DNA of 64,000 nucleotides, from contig JAZGTN010000089.1 of assembly GCA_037783415.1 (NCBI GenBank), forward strand, positions 4,402,001 through 4,466,000. Direction: 5' to 3'. The notes under the pieces were generated by a model. The model worked only from the letters and a program-made list of their open reading frames with translations, made no database searches and had not been told where the DNA came from. The stretch is from Leptasterias polaris. Taxonomy: Eukaryota; Echinodermata; Asteroidea; Forcipulatida; Asteriidae. The translations under genes and the position numbers were made by a program. Positions 23,400 to 36,200 of this stretch are shown here, piece after piece; position 1 is the first letter of the stretch, and every line of letters starts with the position of its first letter.

Positions 23400-24185
23400 T
23401 ATAAGGTGCAGCGCCAATTGGACCCCCGTTTACACTAGATCCAAAAAGGTGGACCAGAACCGGATCTGATCCTACAATGTGGATTAACAGCTAGTGTAAA
23501 CGCAGAAAAGCAGGATCAGACCCGGTTCAAGATCCTGCAATTTTAATCCACCTTTTGAAAAATGCCGGATCTCCCGCCTTTCTCGATCTAGTGTAAACGC
23601 GGTGTTGATGAACCCTGCAATACACCGATCCATTAAGCCACGCCCATTTCTCTTTGACCAATCACAACCGCGAAATCTGATCACCATTTGAGCCGTTTGG
23701 TGATCTTTGCACTAATGGTGATCGGGTTTCACGGCTGTGATTGGTCAACTCGTAAGGAGGCGGGGCTTAATGGATCGGTCTATTGGTGGATCAGTGTCAG
23801 ATCCAGCAAAATTGATTCAAGAAACAAGTGTAAGGCGCAAAGGTGGATTATACTTTCTCTATGATCAGAGACTGCAATTCAATGTGGTCATTTCCGGTTT
23901 TGCAAGGAATGGAGGGCTTTTATTTTTTTAGCTTTTGTCACAAACACTGGAAGTATTTCTGGAATAACCATGGAGGTCTATTCCTTATAGGAGTCCAGAG
24001 TCAAGATTAATGTAATTGGAGTGAGGAGGAAGTATCTATGTTGATTGGTGTCGTGTCCAGATCAAAAGTGAGATCAGAACCGGATCAGACACCTGTGTAG
24101 ACGCGACACCAGATCTCTTGATCTGTGGTCGTGATAAAAATGCCAGACCTCAATTCACTTTCTGGATTGAGTGTAAACATGGACG
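23400..24185. repeat. Large imperfect palindromic element rich in CCGGATC motifs
   Basis: GTTTACACTAGATC, AGTGTAAACGC and related blocks recur in both orientations along the segment. Near the middle, ATCCATTAAGCCACGCCC with TTTGACCAATCACA is matched inverted by TGTGATTGGTCAA with GGCGGGGCTTAATGGAT. This is a fold-back DNA element without coding capacity. Confidence 0.55.
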
Positions 24186-24411
24186 TGGCCTTACCAGGCT
24201 ACTCTCCAAGTAATAATTATAGGGCCATTCCCAGTACATCGGTTCAAATGAAAACAAGAAAATCTGAAATTTCAAGTTCTCATAACAGATTGCATTTTAA
24301 TTTCAAACAAAATCTAACATCTTTAGAAATATTTTCGTGAAGTATTAACATTTTATACAATGCCGTTCAGGTTTTGCAAACACATGTGTTCATGGTGACA
24401 GTTTCTCTAAA

Positions 24412-26668
24412 GTAACTTACGTTACCGTTAGTTTATTTCGTTTTAATCTGCTTAAAATTGCCACACAGTTCTTCCCGCCAGTAATCTTATTTTCGGGTGT
24501 GTACACGACCTACAATGAGAGCAAAGACTATTAGCGAAAAATTCATGACTTCTATGTTGAAAAAAAATCATATATAGCGCAGGTAAAGTATACCCACACA
24601 AGTGTTGTCCCAAAGAAAAACATCGTAAGTTTTTACAAAACAAAAAAATAAAATTTTCTTAAAACTCTTTATCTGATGCCTTTGGTTATAAACATTTCGT
24701 TTTAAACATTAAAAAGACCTTCTCGTGAGAACAGTTCATCGCAAAATTGGCTCAAACTTTGGTAACGTAAGTTTCAACAATGATAACGCATGTTTCCTCT
24801 CAGGACATTTTGACTTTGATTGATCTGGTATCTTTTTGGCAATGAAAGTTTGCTAGACTTTTTGCTGATTTGAAAATGACCTGCGTTCAAACATGCAAAA
24901 CGGACAGTAAAGGCAATTACCAAAGGTACTAAATGAAGAAGTCCTTGCTTCTTGATTCAATCTTCTGACAAGCAAACTTAAACTGTGCTTACATCAGTTT
25001 TAAAAGCTACAGATTTTGTAAAACTACAACAACTCGAACAAGTTATAAAAGAAAAGTATAACAACAACGCTTTCCCTTCTTGTTTTTTGCTTTATGAATG
25101 GCATTTTTACAGTATAGTGGGGCACAATCACGAGGAGCTGATCGTGTAGTTGGCCCAGACCAGGAAATATCCGATACCCCAACTGCAGAATCATTGGCGC
25201 TCTCATTCATCAATACCTCGTCAGTGGTATCATCGATGAGATTTCCACCCTGTTGCCTTATTTTTGCCAGTGTTTCTTTCACACGTGATCGATGTTTTCG
25301 GACCTTTATGTTCTTTTTTTATAGCCTCTCCACATGCATGTAGTATTTCTTGACACGTTTACTTTCAGCCTCTAGACCTTTTCTCCCAGTTTATTTCGTT
25401 TTCTTTCCCGATAAGCAGCTTGTATTTCTGCCCTTGTTTTTCACACTTTGAGAACCACAGCAAACGAACTGGAACAAGTACAAATGGAACAAGTTAGAAT
25501 GTAGAGCAACATAAAATGGGTGTTAACATTCACATATAAATAACTCTCCGTATACAATCCAGCCTTGTGCATATGTGTAACTTACGTTACCATGGGTTTC
25601 CGGACAATTTAGTAACAGTTGAATTAAAGAAACACATTTCTAAACATACAGTATTAGTCATGTGTGTATACGGACTAAGTTGTGACAAGTTATTTGTATC
25701 ATCAAAGCTCATTGAACGATTCTACACTAAAAAGAAAAAAGGGGGGGGGGGGAGAAAGAAACTTACGTTACTACTCAAGTAGTTTGAAAAAATAGAGCGT
25801 TTGTAACTACAGCAAGTAAGCAACAACGTTTAAATTAAAGCAAGAATCTTTATTTTAAAGGAGTTATGACTGTGCTAAAACAGAATGGAATGTTTACTTG
25901 AACGGTCTTCCATAACGAGATGAACAATTACATATTTTAGTATTTTATATGAAACTTACATTACTTTTCAATGGTCTTAAAACCACTGGTATTTCAACAA
26001 CAAATGTAACAATTAAGTGGATAGTTCATACTAACTCCAGAGAGGAAAACCTCTGACATCCTCTGCCAAGATATAAATGGATATTTAAATAATATTATGA
26101 AAAATATTCTAAGAACTTACAAAAGTATAAGTACATTTCTTCTTCAAGCCACGTGCATCACGTACTTAAACTCCTTTTTATCAACGAAACTGGTTGCTAT
26201 TTGTGTCTCTGACACCTGGTGGCGCTTTTGGTTAAGTAATGTTAGACTCCCGCGATCATTAATCGTGGAAATGGAAACAAATAATATATCATGGTAACGT
26301 ATGTTTCGTAACGTAAATTTCAAGAAGTACTTTTGGCGAGTAACTGCCCGATACCCCAAACAAAATTTACCGGGAACGTGCTGTAAATCCCAAGTAGGAA
26401 TACAGGGCTTACATATGGGCTGCATTGTAGAGGTTCCCAGCTCATGCGGGTAACTAAAACATGGTAACGTATGTTTCATGCCATAAAAACACATATTTTA
26501 AAGCAGACGAGAAGGCCATGGTACAGGGAAAAAACTGTCCTTCATGGTTTCACGATTATGAAGAATGAATAATACATATATTAATCTGTTGATACATGCG
26601 AATACAGCTTTATTACGTTTATTCAAATTATTCTGAATTGACATGACTTCGTCGGTAACGTAAGTTAC
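24412..26668. mobile_element. 2.26 kb unit bounded by inverted 16-mers and filled with GTAACGTAAGTTT motifs
   Basis: GTAACTTACGTTACCG at 24412-24427 is matched exactly inverted at 26653-26668. Close variants of GGTAACGTAAGTTTC recur inside in both orientations, near 24762, 24784, 25576, 25763, 25951, 26273, 26289 and 26463. The minus strand at about 25043-25440 holds a lysine/arginine-rich broken frame (pieces such as ESKRVKKYY and KETLAKIRQQGG). This may be a decayed transposase or accessory protein, but I cannot assign a family. Confidence 0.45.
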
Positions 26669-27109
26669 AGTTGAACTTGCGACACACTTTGATGTTCAAA
26701 ATAGAAGTTCCAGAGGTAGGATAGTAAAAATCAAGTTCAGTCATCACGTTGACACGACATTTCCCCAACATTAAAATCAAAATCAGTAGAAAGTTACATC
26801 AAATGTGAACTGCACAACCTTGGAACCACCGTTGTTATTTTTTGCGACATATGCTTTTATCATTGATTCGATGAAAACAACCTTCAAAGACTAGAGCTGG
26901 TTGAAAAAATAATGGATTGGCGACAGCTTTTGTTTTCAAAAATGTGTCTATGATGAGTTGCTTTATAACATGGCACTACATTTCCAACATATCATGTCCA
27001 GATGTTTTCATACACTTGCTCAAACATATGGCCCAATAGTACACTGAATATTCATAAGTTCTTACAAGCTTCGGTGTGAAGCTGAAGTTCACTTACAGGT
27101 GGAGCGCCA

Positions 27110-27297
27110 ATTGGGTGCCGATGTTTGTACAGGGTTTTGTACACGTTCGCTATATTTAGTCACCGGCGACGTCATAATACCCTTCAATCTGCTTTAATTT
27201 TGCGAGAGGAATCAAGAAAACGAGTGCTTTAAAGTCGCCATTTGGCTCAGTATCTTTTAAGACAGCAGGACCAAACGACCAAGTAACGACGTTCACC
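27110..27297 (+). promoter_or_regulatory. Promoter region of CD225 gene A, conserved in the paralogue
   Basis: It aligns with 62425-62593 upstream of the second CD225 gene. Shared blocks include GGCGACGTCATAAT (27165-27178), a CRE/ATF-type site, ATCGCCATTTGG or its variant, and AGTAACGACGTTCACCATG at the start codon. Confidence 0.5.
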
Positions 27298-30200
27298 ATG
27301 TCTAAAGGTGAGGGAACCCTTTGAACGTAGATATTGATTCATTGGAACTCGATCTCGAGGACTAAATCCGCGTGCTTTGCACTCTTGTTTTATTGATGAA
27401 ATACCTTCACAATTTTGGTAGAAATGAAGAGCACGTTCTATAATGATCAATGACGCACTTGCACTTGCACTTGCACTCGCACACATTGCTCAACATTGCG
27501 TGAAGGTTGCGCTGGTTCTAGTTTTAGTTCAGCATTTCTTTCCTCTATTTGCAGGAGGAATGTAACAAAAAACCTTCACTTTCTAACATTTGAACACTCA
27601 AACCACTATGTCGTTTCCACTTGTCTGTTATCTCAATAAATCGTTAATTGCTGCTGTGGTAAAGGCACAGTACACGCTTGGTAATGACTCTGAAAATTAA
27701 TGGCAATAAAAGCTTACTTGGTAAGAAGTACAGCAGCTTTGGGTAGTATAATGAATTTTGAGAAACTTTTCACTTCGAAGTACTACGGTTATGGAAAAAT
27801 GTATCACTTTTTATTCCCCAAAACTTGAATCTGAGAAGCGTTTCTGTCAGAAACGCTTCTCAGACTGTGTATTCCTATGGGGAATATTCTTCCTGCGTGT
27901 AAATATTCGCTCCGGTTTTTCAGTGATATCTCAAAAACGCGACCACCCTTTGAAGTGAAATTTTTACAGGATTAACACAATCAGTAGGCTCCAATTACCA
28001 AACGTATGCAGCACCTTTAATAGACCATGTGACCTATGACATCACATGTTTACAAAAGATTCACAAAGCCTGGACTTCCTGCAGGCACAGTTTGTACGCA
28101 GCTCAATGGAAGAATACAATCAATTTTATGTTTTATGGAGATTGCACTGTCTGATTTTTCTCAACTTTTGATATGAAGAAAGGGGGATATCTCAAAAGTT
28201 GTACAGCTGTTGCTTTTGTAACTCTTGAATTTATGTGAAAATTATATGACACAAATTTAAATTTTCCCACATGGTCTGTGTAGTATCTTGCCCGTCAGGA
28301 AATACATAGAATGTACAAGGTTACTGGTTCTGTAAACAAAGGTAACAAGTTAACGTTGAAACAATGTTACATTAACGTTTGTTGAATGTTAATTAGGCCG
28401 TTTCATTTGACCGATACATCAACTTTGACCTGAATAATTAGAATATGTTTATGCATTTTTCTTTAGTATATTTTAATTAATAAATGGTTATTGCTACATT
28501 ACTACATGCTACAGTCAATATAAACCTATACATCCTATTATGTGGCATGTGTTATATAATGTAGTCATCGATACATAGAATCTGCAGTCATAGTTGCATT
28601 TTAAAAATTTATTTAACTGGTTTTATTTTTAATTAATAATTTGCAACTGACTATCGATGGTCATTTGATGTCTAAACAAATTCCTCTAAAAGGATTTGGG
28701 AAAAAAATGAACAAATTACCATTAAATATCTAATTACACCAAATTGTTATATATTATTATTAAATTTGAGTTTGGACTGCTAAAATTACCCGGCTATAAA
28801 TTTGCATATTGATGTCAACCTAAAGCAACGTTGATTCAACGTTAATTTAACCAAGAGTTTAAAAAAAATTAAAGTAGGTTCATAGATTGGTTTTTGTCGA
28901 CGTAATGCTAGTCCAAATTATCAATAAAGATACAACAAAAGTCACATGTGAAAGTTTCAGCTGAATACATTGTCTACTTGTTGAGAAAACAGCACAAAAC
29001 TGTCACAGTATTTTCATGGCGTGGATCTTCAATTAAAAAACTCTGATCCTTTTTTGGCGCCTGAGTGGAGCCGAATTAGGCTTCAACAAGATAAGCCAAT
29101 TAGTTTTTGTAATATACACCCAAGTTGGCACATTTCATGTAAAATATCTGCTCTATCTGAACTACTTTCACCTGAGGCTTAGCAATGCCCAGTGGTCAAG
29201 TCTCTGACCATTGCAAAAAACCACTAGAGCTTAATTGCATTTGTGCACAAATGCAGAGCTGTTTCGCTAATAATATTTTCAAATTACTCAAGTGAATATG
29301 AAAGTCTTTTTGTATTCGAAGCAGTTATGACGTATCAAGCCTGTTTAAAAAAGAAGTTTAACAGGTACTTGCCAGGTACTTGCCATTATCTAAAAACAAC
29401 AAAAATACAATATTGAATGCCTTGTGAGATCCAATTCATTGTCTATATATCTTGTAAAACTGTACCTTTAAGATAATATAACCTGACGAATGATGACGTC
29501 ATGATGACGTCAATTATTTTTCGAATCAGTTATGACATATCAAGCCTGTTTAAAAAAGAATTTAGATTAAAGCATGTTCCGTTAGTAATTTCTGACTTAA
29601 AGGGGCAAAAAATGAAAAAAAATCATAACAAATCGTTAGATGACGTCATCATGACGTCATTACAAGTTTAACAGGTACTTGCCATTATCTAACGACCTGC
29701 CAAGTTTAAACTTAATCAGACCTATACTTTTGGAGATACACGACTTCAAAAAGTGCACCTTTAATGTCACGTCACGTGACCCCTGATGACGTAATCAATC
29801 TAAAACTTCATACATATGTTGGCTGCCTGACGTTCATCATGTGTATCAATTTTGAAGCGATTACAAAAAACTTCGCAACACACATCTTCTCAAAGTGCAT
29901 TTTGAACAGTTTTCCAACTGCCGCTAGAGGGCGCTCTTGTGTATCGTGACGTCATCGGTTGTTTTTTTTAACTGCACACCCTTGCCGGACACTAACATCG
30001 TTGAAAGCATTTTCATAACATTTAGCACTTTTGAATTACAAGGCACTTCCTGTTTCGACTGGTTTCGACCGGAAGTAGAGGTCACAGGCACTATGTGACC
30101 TTAGGTGTAGCAGTAATTCCTGCTGCATTGTTAAGTATGCAGATGACATGTCAGTGTTGGGGTTTACATGTATTTCCCATGATGATGAGACTGCTTATAG

Positions 30201-33200
30201 AGACGAGGTTACTAGCTTTCTTAACTGGTGCGATGAGAACTACTTGGTGATCAATGCCCAGAAAACTAAGGAGATTATTTTTGATTTCCGTAGAATTAAG
30301 AGTGCAATCACTCCCTTGAGGATTAAGAATGTGGATGTAGAAATTGTTGATGAATACAAGTACCTCGGGACATTGACAAAAATTTAAAATGGAACACTAA
30401 CATTCAAAAGATGTGCGGAAAGGCAAATCAACGACTTTATTTTCTTCGCAAGCTCAGGTCTTTCAAAGTAGACAAAAACATCATGTTTCTGTTTTATCAG
30501 AATGTGATCCAATCGGTCATTACGTTTTGCTGTATTCTATGGTTTAATTCTTTGACAGACAGGAATATATGAACAAACTTCAGCGAATAACCAGAGTAGC
30601 GAGTAAAGTAATTGGTATTAGTGTGGGAGAGCTTAACAACATTTATGAAAAAGCACTGATGGCTAAACTTAAACTTATCTATACAGACGTGACCCATCCG
30701 CTGAACGATTATGTAAATTTTAGTAAGTCAGGTAGAATAATTCCTTCTCACAAGAAGACTAACCGCCACAGGTTTTCATTTCTTCCAAGTGCAATTCACC
30801 TCTTTAATAAACGACATGTCAGATAATATTTTCAGATAATATGTGTTTCTTGAATTAATGTTTTTAATGGCTACTTAATGTTTTATCATCATGTTCATGT
30901 GCATTTAGTGTTATCTTTATATTTGTATATAAATGTTTAAATTTAATTGTTTTTATAACTTATGTACACCAGGAGAGAGAATTTCATGCATTTTTATTGT
31001 ATGACGAATAAATCATTGAATTGAATTGAATTGAATTGAATTGAATTGAATTGAATTGAATTGAATTGAATTGAATTGAATTGATTTACAGTTATTCTAT
31101 CAACCAAAAACAGAACAATCAAGAAAACTTAAAACAAACGTTGAATTAATGTAATTTTATCAACCAAAAATTGACAAACAATCAAAACTTAAAACAAACG
31201 TAGATTAAACGTATTTTTTCAACCAAAACTCAACCAACCTTGAAACCCTAAAACAAATGTTGATTAAACGTTATTTTTTGAAAAACAAAAACCCCAACCA
31301 TGATGAAAACCTAAAACAAACGTTGATTTAACAGTGTTTTATTAACCAAAAACAAACCAACCATGAAACCCTAAAACAATCTTTTATTAAACGTTATTTT
31401 TCAACCAAAAACCAACCAACCATGAAAACCTAAGACTAACGTTGATTAAACGTAATTTTTCAACCAAAACTCAACCAACCTTGAAACCCCAAAACAAATG
31501 TTGATTAAACGTTATTTTTCAACCAAAAACGAACCAACCATGAAAACCAAAATTAACCAAAATCGAACCAACCATGAAACCCTAAAACAAACGTTGATTT
31601 AACGTTTTAAGATAACCATAATCTAACATAAACCTTTCTAACATTAGATTAACGTTACATTAACATTGGTAAATGAACAATAACCCGGTGCTAACCAAAT
31701 ATCAACGTTGCTTCAACGTTATACGCAAGCGTTTCACGGGGAAAGTAAAATCCGGGTCACGCATTGCTGCTGTATTACTTTATTGATTTCTTCATTAGGT
31801 TAGTGGTGTATCACAACAACAACAAAAAATAAAAAATGATACTTGTAGCCAATCATATCTCTTGCTTTATCGTCGTCAGTTTTATTTGGCGGGATAGTTG
31901 AGTCTGAGCATAATCAACCAATCAGGGGAGGCAACTTTTTTGAGCTTGGCTTGGCTTTAGAGCACATGTGTCACTCTGTCACAGCTTTTCATGCAAGCAG
32001 GTTAAACAAATTTGTTCCTCGTTTGGACATTTGTTTTGGCGTTTGTTCTTGTTTTGGACACTTATTACTCATAGTAGGCCTACAACATTTAGTAGTCTAT
32101 ATATGATTTAGGGCATCGTTATTTATCTGGTCGCTATATGTCCAGAGACGTCGCCACCCGGCGGCGGGTGTTTGTGAAAGAGACACGGCACAGGCAGAAA
32201 CATGAAAGCCGTGCACCATTAACAAACCAGTCGAGACCGCGGACGGGTCGGGCAAAGTCAAAAGGATGTCCGTTTTGGTGAAACAATTGAGCGGGACGGT
32301 GACGAACTCGGAGTTCGCTGGAATCCAACAACAAGTTCTGCTAAAAAACGAGCTAATAAGTTGAACTAATGTTCTGGTTTTAGACACCACAAATAAGCTG
32401 TTGTTTTCAAGCTTTTTTCATGGAAAGTGAATTATTATTCTGACTATATGGAGACGTTGTATCATCCGCTCATTCTGACTTGCGTGCATAGAACAAAATA
32501 AAGAGCATTTTTGAATGAAAAAGTGAAGTTTTCTAAAAAGTGCGTTGCTTTCCAGCATTGGGGTGCCCGGGAGTCACTTGGGAAACCTTTCATAAAGTAT
32601 AATATAAAACAATAATATGGCACCTTCTCTGTACTTTGGTCGGAAAAAAACATAGTAATCCAGCACAATGTCGTCCCTTTTTGCGTTGGAGAAGAGCAAA
32701 ATAGCGAGTTTCAATTGCACTTCGGCCGCCCTCGCAAGCCCTCATCACTCGTTCCATTGTGGTCAGGCGGCTTTGGGGTGAGCGGCTAATAAATATACTA
32801 ATCTTTAGCTTTCTTCTGGTATAAAACTTGTTTTGATTGGTTGTATATTGTTGTCGGAATAAAGGAAACCTAAACGCTTGACCAATAACCTTCAGCGTCT
32901 GAATTGACTTTTTGACCTGGAAGTCCCGGATGCACGCGCACATAAACAGGTTCGAATGACGTCATCATCGCTAAATCGGCGTCTTTTATCGTAAAATGCA
33001 ACACTTTCACAATGTGTATACATCTTTTTTAATAAGTAGTAAAATATAACATTATTTTGTCTTATACCACTGAAGTTTTGGGTTTTATTTAATGAGTAAT
33101 TTTAAAATAAGAGCCATTTTACTGTTTTATTTTACTGGATCGTACCATTAAAGTTGCAGGGTAGAAAGATGCATTTTCCAACCGCGCCAAATTTCATTTG

Positions 33201-36200
33201 CGTATCAACAGTGTGCTTTTTGTTTAATCTTTTTGAAGCAAAGAGTTGTTATGTTAGTTAACTTATTTGCCAAATAAGATCATCAACTTACTGCTACTGT
33301 TTTATTTATTATAATGCTAAAAACCATGTCCAAAAATGCAGTTTTATTTTGTTTAAACAGGTTACAGTTTTATTTACTTTAAATTTTACCATTTGAATAC
33401 TTATCGTGTCGTTTTATAGTTTCATTCAATAAGTAAGTCAATAAAATACTATGTTCTGCACAACAACAAAACAATGTTTGTCCCTATTGTACATGAACTG
33501 TGCCTCTCTCCTCATTGTGTCATAAGTTAATTTACCCTTGCAACTCTTGTCTGCTTGTATGTGTGTCTGCTGCTTGTATGTGTGTTGTGTGTTGTGTGTT
33601 GTCATTTAGCCTTCGAGAAAGACTCTGCTAGGGTCGAAACGTCAGGCCACTAACTTATTTTTTGCATTTATACCACACTGGTCCTTTTGGTTGGTAAGCA
33701 GTTTGCAACAGCTAATTCTATTTTCTCAGTTAATTTACCCATTCACATAATGGAACGACCTTGTCCGATGAAAGGACCACTCCTTTTTCTATGGTGGGAG
33801 TTATTTTGTGGTCAATTTCTTTTATGAGACAAATCCACACAAACGTTTCATATATGCAAACTCATAAGCCGTTAAGACATTTAAACTGTCTGTTGCTTTT
33901 TATTTTCCGCTATACGTGGTGCGTTTTGAATTATACATTGATCTATTCAGGGGGTTTATTTGTCGCCAATTTTCATGGGCCACGACTTGGTTTCGTTGAA
34001 ACTCTGCCCCGTCTTGTGTTTATTTCTTGTCGAGATATTTGCATTCTGTACACAGGGATTAGTTGAGTTATAATAAACACACAGAAAAAGAAAAGTGGTA
34101 TGGGTTTACCTACTTTTAAGATGTTTTGATGCGAAAGTACGATTAGTGTTGCCCTGCCAACATCATAAACATGGGTCAATTATATTCGACTTGAGTAAGA
34201 TATTATTGCTCCTATTTACCATGCATTTGCATGATCAGGGGAGTTTGGGTTGAACATTAGTTTGTGCTTCAGCTTTATAAAACAAATCCACAGTAGAATG
34301 TTGATGTGTCCGTAATTTTTTTAAATGTGGTTTTGACTTCACTTTAAGTTGAGATTTATATACAACAGGGCCAAAGTGCCCAATGGAATGGTACAAGAAA
34401 TTGAGAGCGGTTGAGGCGGGGACTGCAGCCCGGTGGCTTCGGATTCCCGTGTGTTGATTTGGGCGGTTGTGTGCCCACATGGATGGGGGCGTTGAACCAA
34501 TTTTTAGCCGGGTGTGTCACAGTACTTGTTTGTGTGTGTTGACTTCCATATGCAGGTTAAAATGAAACATTTTGGATGGGACAGATATTACACAATAAAG
34601 TACAATAATATGTTATGTGGTTGATTTTGATGTTCTTCATCCAGAGTGTGATTTATTTTAAACGTTCACTGCTTGTGGGAAGTTACGTGTAAAATTGGCT
34701 TTAACAAATGAAAGAAGTACTAATGCTTTATGCCTCGAATAGCTTGCTTCAAAACTCATTGTACATTGGAAGCGAGATTTCTGCTTGAAACTACCAAAAA
34801 CTCCCATTATTTACAAAAACAAATTGTTGATTATTTGCTACGTTCCATAATAAATTGTAGAGCTGAGTTGCATACCCGTGAATAAAACCCATCATATAGT
34901 AAACAATATGTTCTGTTTCATTGCCAAGTTCTACAAAAAGGCCTATATACCCTTGATGGAATACAGTTTTCACATGGAAGAACAATCTTCGTTTATTGTG
35001 AAACATGCATGTTACTAAAGGTCACATGTCTGTATTATTAGTAAGATCCCATCATTGGGCATGTTGGGAGAGCTGATCTGTCGGAATAGGGTCATTTCGA
35101 AATTGAGTTTAAGTAAGTCAGACGGTAGTTTATCGATCTGATGTTGAAGTTTGTGACCGATAATAATATGTGTTGTATTACTATTTTAGTTACATTTAGT
35201 GTCGACTTCAACCCGGTTCAAATACCAGCCCTTAATTGAATCAATTGGTTATTGAATTTTGTTCAAATTTCCAGGACATTTCCTACTGTAACACAGGATC
35301 TAGATGACAATATTATGTGGCTCATACTTAATCATAAGTTGGGTGCTGTCGTGAGCCAGATAGGTACTTTTATTTTGAAATTGAATGGCACACATAACGC
35401 CTCATTTATTTTATTTCTCCCCTTCATGATATGAACAAGTAACATGGCGTCAAACTGATCTGTTGCTGTGGAGTGAGGCTGGTCAACCCCGTTCCCGTAC
35501 CTCGAAGTATGATGATGTGCGATGACAATATCCTCTGTTTTAAATAATGTGGTTAATGTTCGTAACAAGCCCATACTGTCAGTGGGTTGGGTTTCCAGGG
35601 AGTGAGCACGGCTCAACGCTGCCATTATTAAAGTGTAATTTATGGGAAGACATTACTGGGATTCGTCCAATCAGACCTGGAAAGCAATTTCGAAAGGGGA
35701 GGTGATGTTTGGTTTGGGAGGCCTTTCCTCCTTGACAGGCGTTTTCATGCTCTTCATCTTCATAAAGGGGTGGGCCTCAGTTTTTTCGCGCAGATTCGCG
35801 TGAAGCTTATGCACTCGGGATTTAAATTGATGTTGCTCAATACTTTTAAGTCCAGTGTGGGCCTTTAAGTTATTGATCGGGTTCGAGGTTCATTTCTCCA
35901 ATGTGAGTCCGTAACTAATTTTAGTTGGCTCGAGAATAATTTTCTCCAGTGTGGGCTTTTACTTTCCTATGGATAGGGCTCGACGTTCACTCCTCCTCCG
36001 GTGTGAGTCCTTTATTGTTTTGTTGGCTCGAGAATATTATTTTGTTCGGCGTGGTCCTTTACATTTGTTTTGTTTAATCATTTTTTATTTAGTTGGCCAG
36101 AGAATTGTTTCTCTAATGTGGGCCTTTAAAAATTATTATGGATTGCCATAATTAAAAATTGTTTCTCCAAATACCAACGACCTCACTGACGTTGATGAAT

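Noticed and set aside
31086..31620. CRISPR-like array (repeat units with spacers)
   Set aside because: This is eukaryotic sequence; units are about 60 bases, degenerate and directly adjacent, as in satellite DNA.
32097..32943. Frames of about 97-117 codons in the gene A intron as host exons
   Set aside because: No family resemblance, no consistent splice sites and ordinary base composition.
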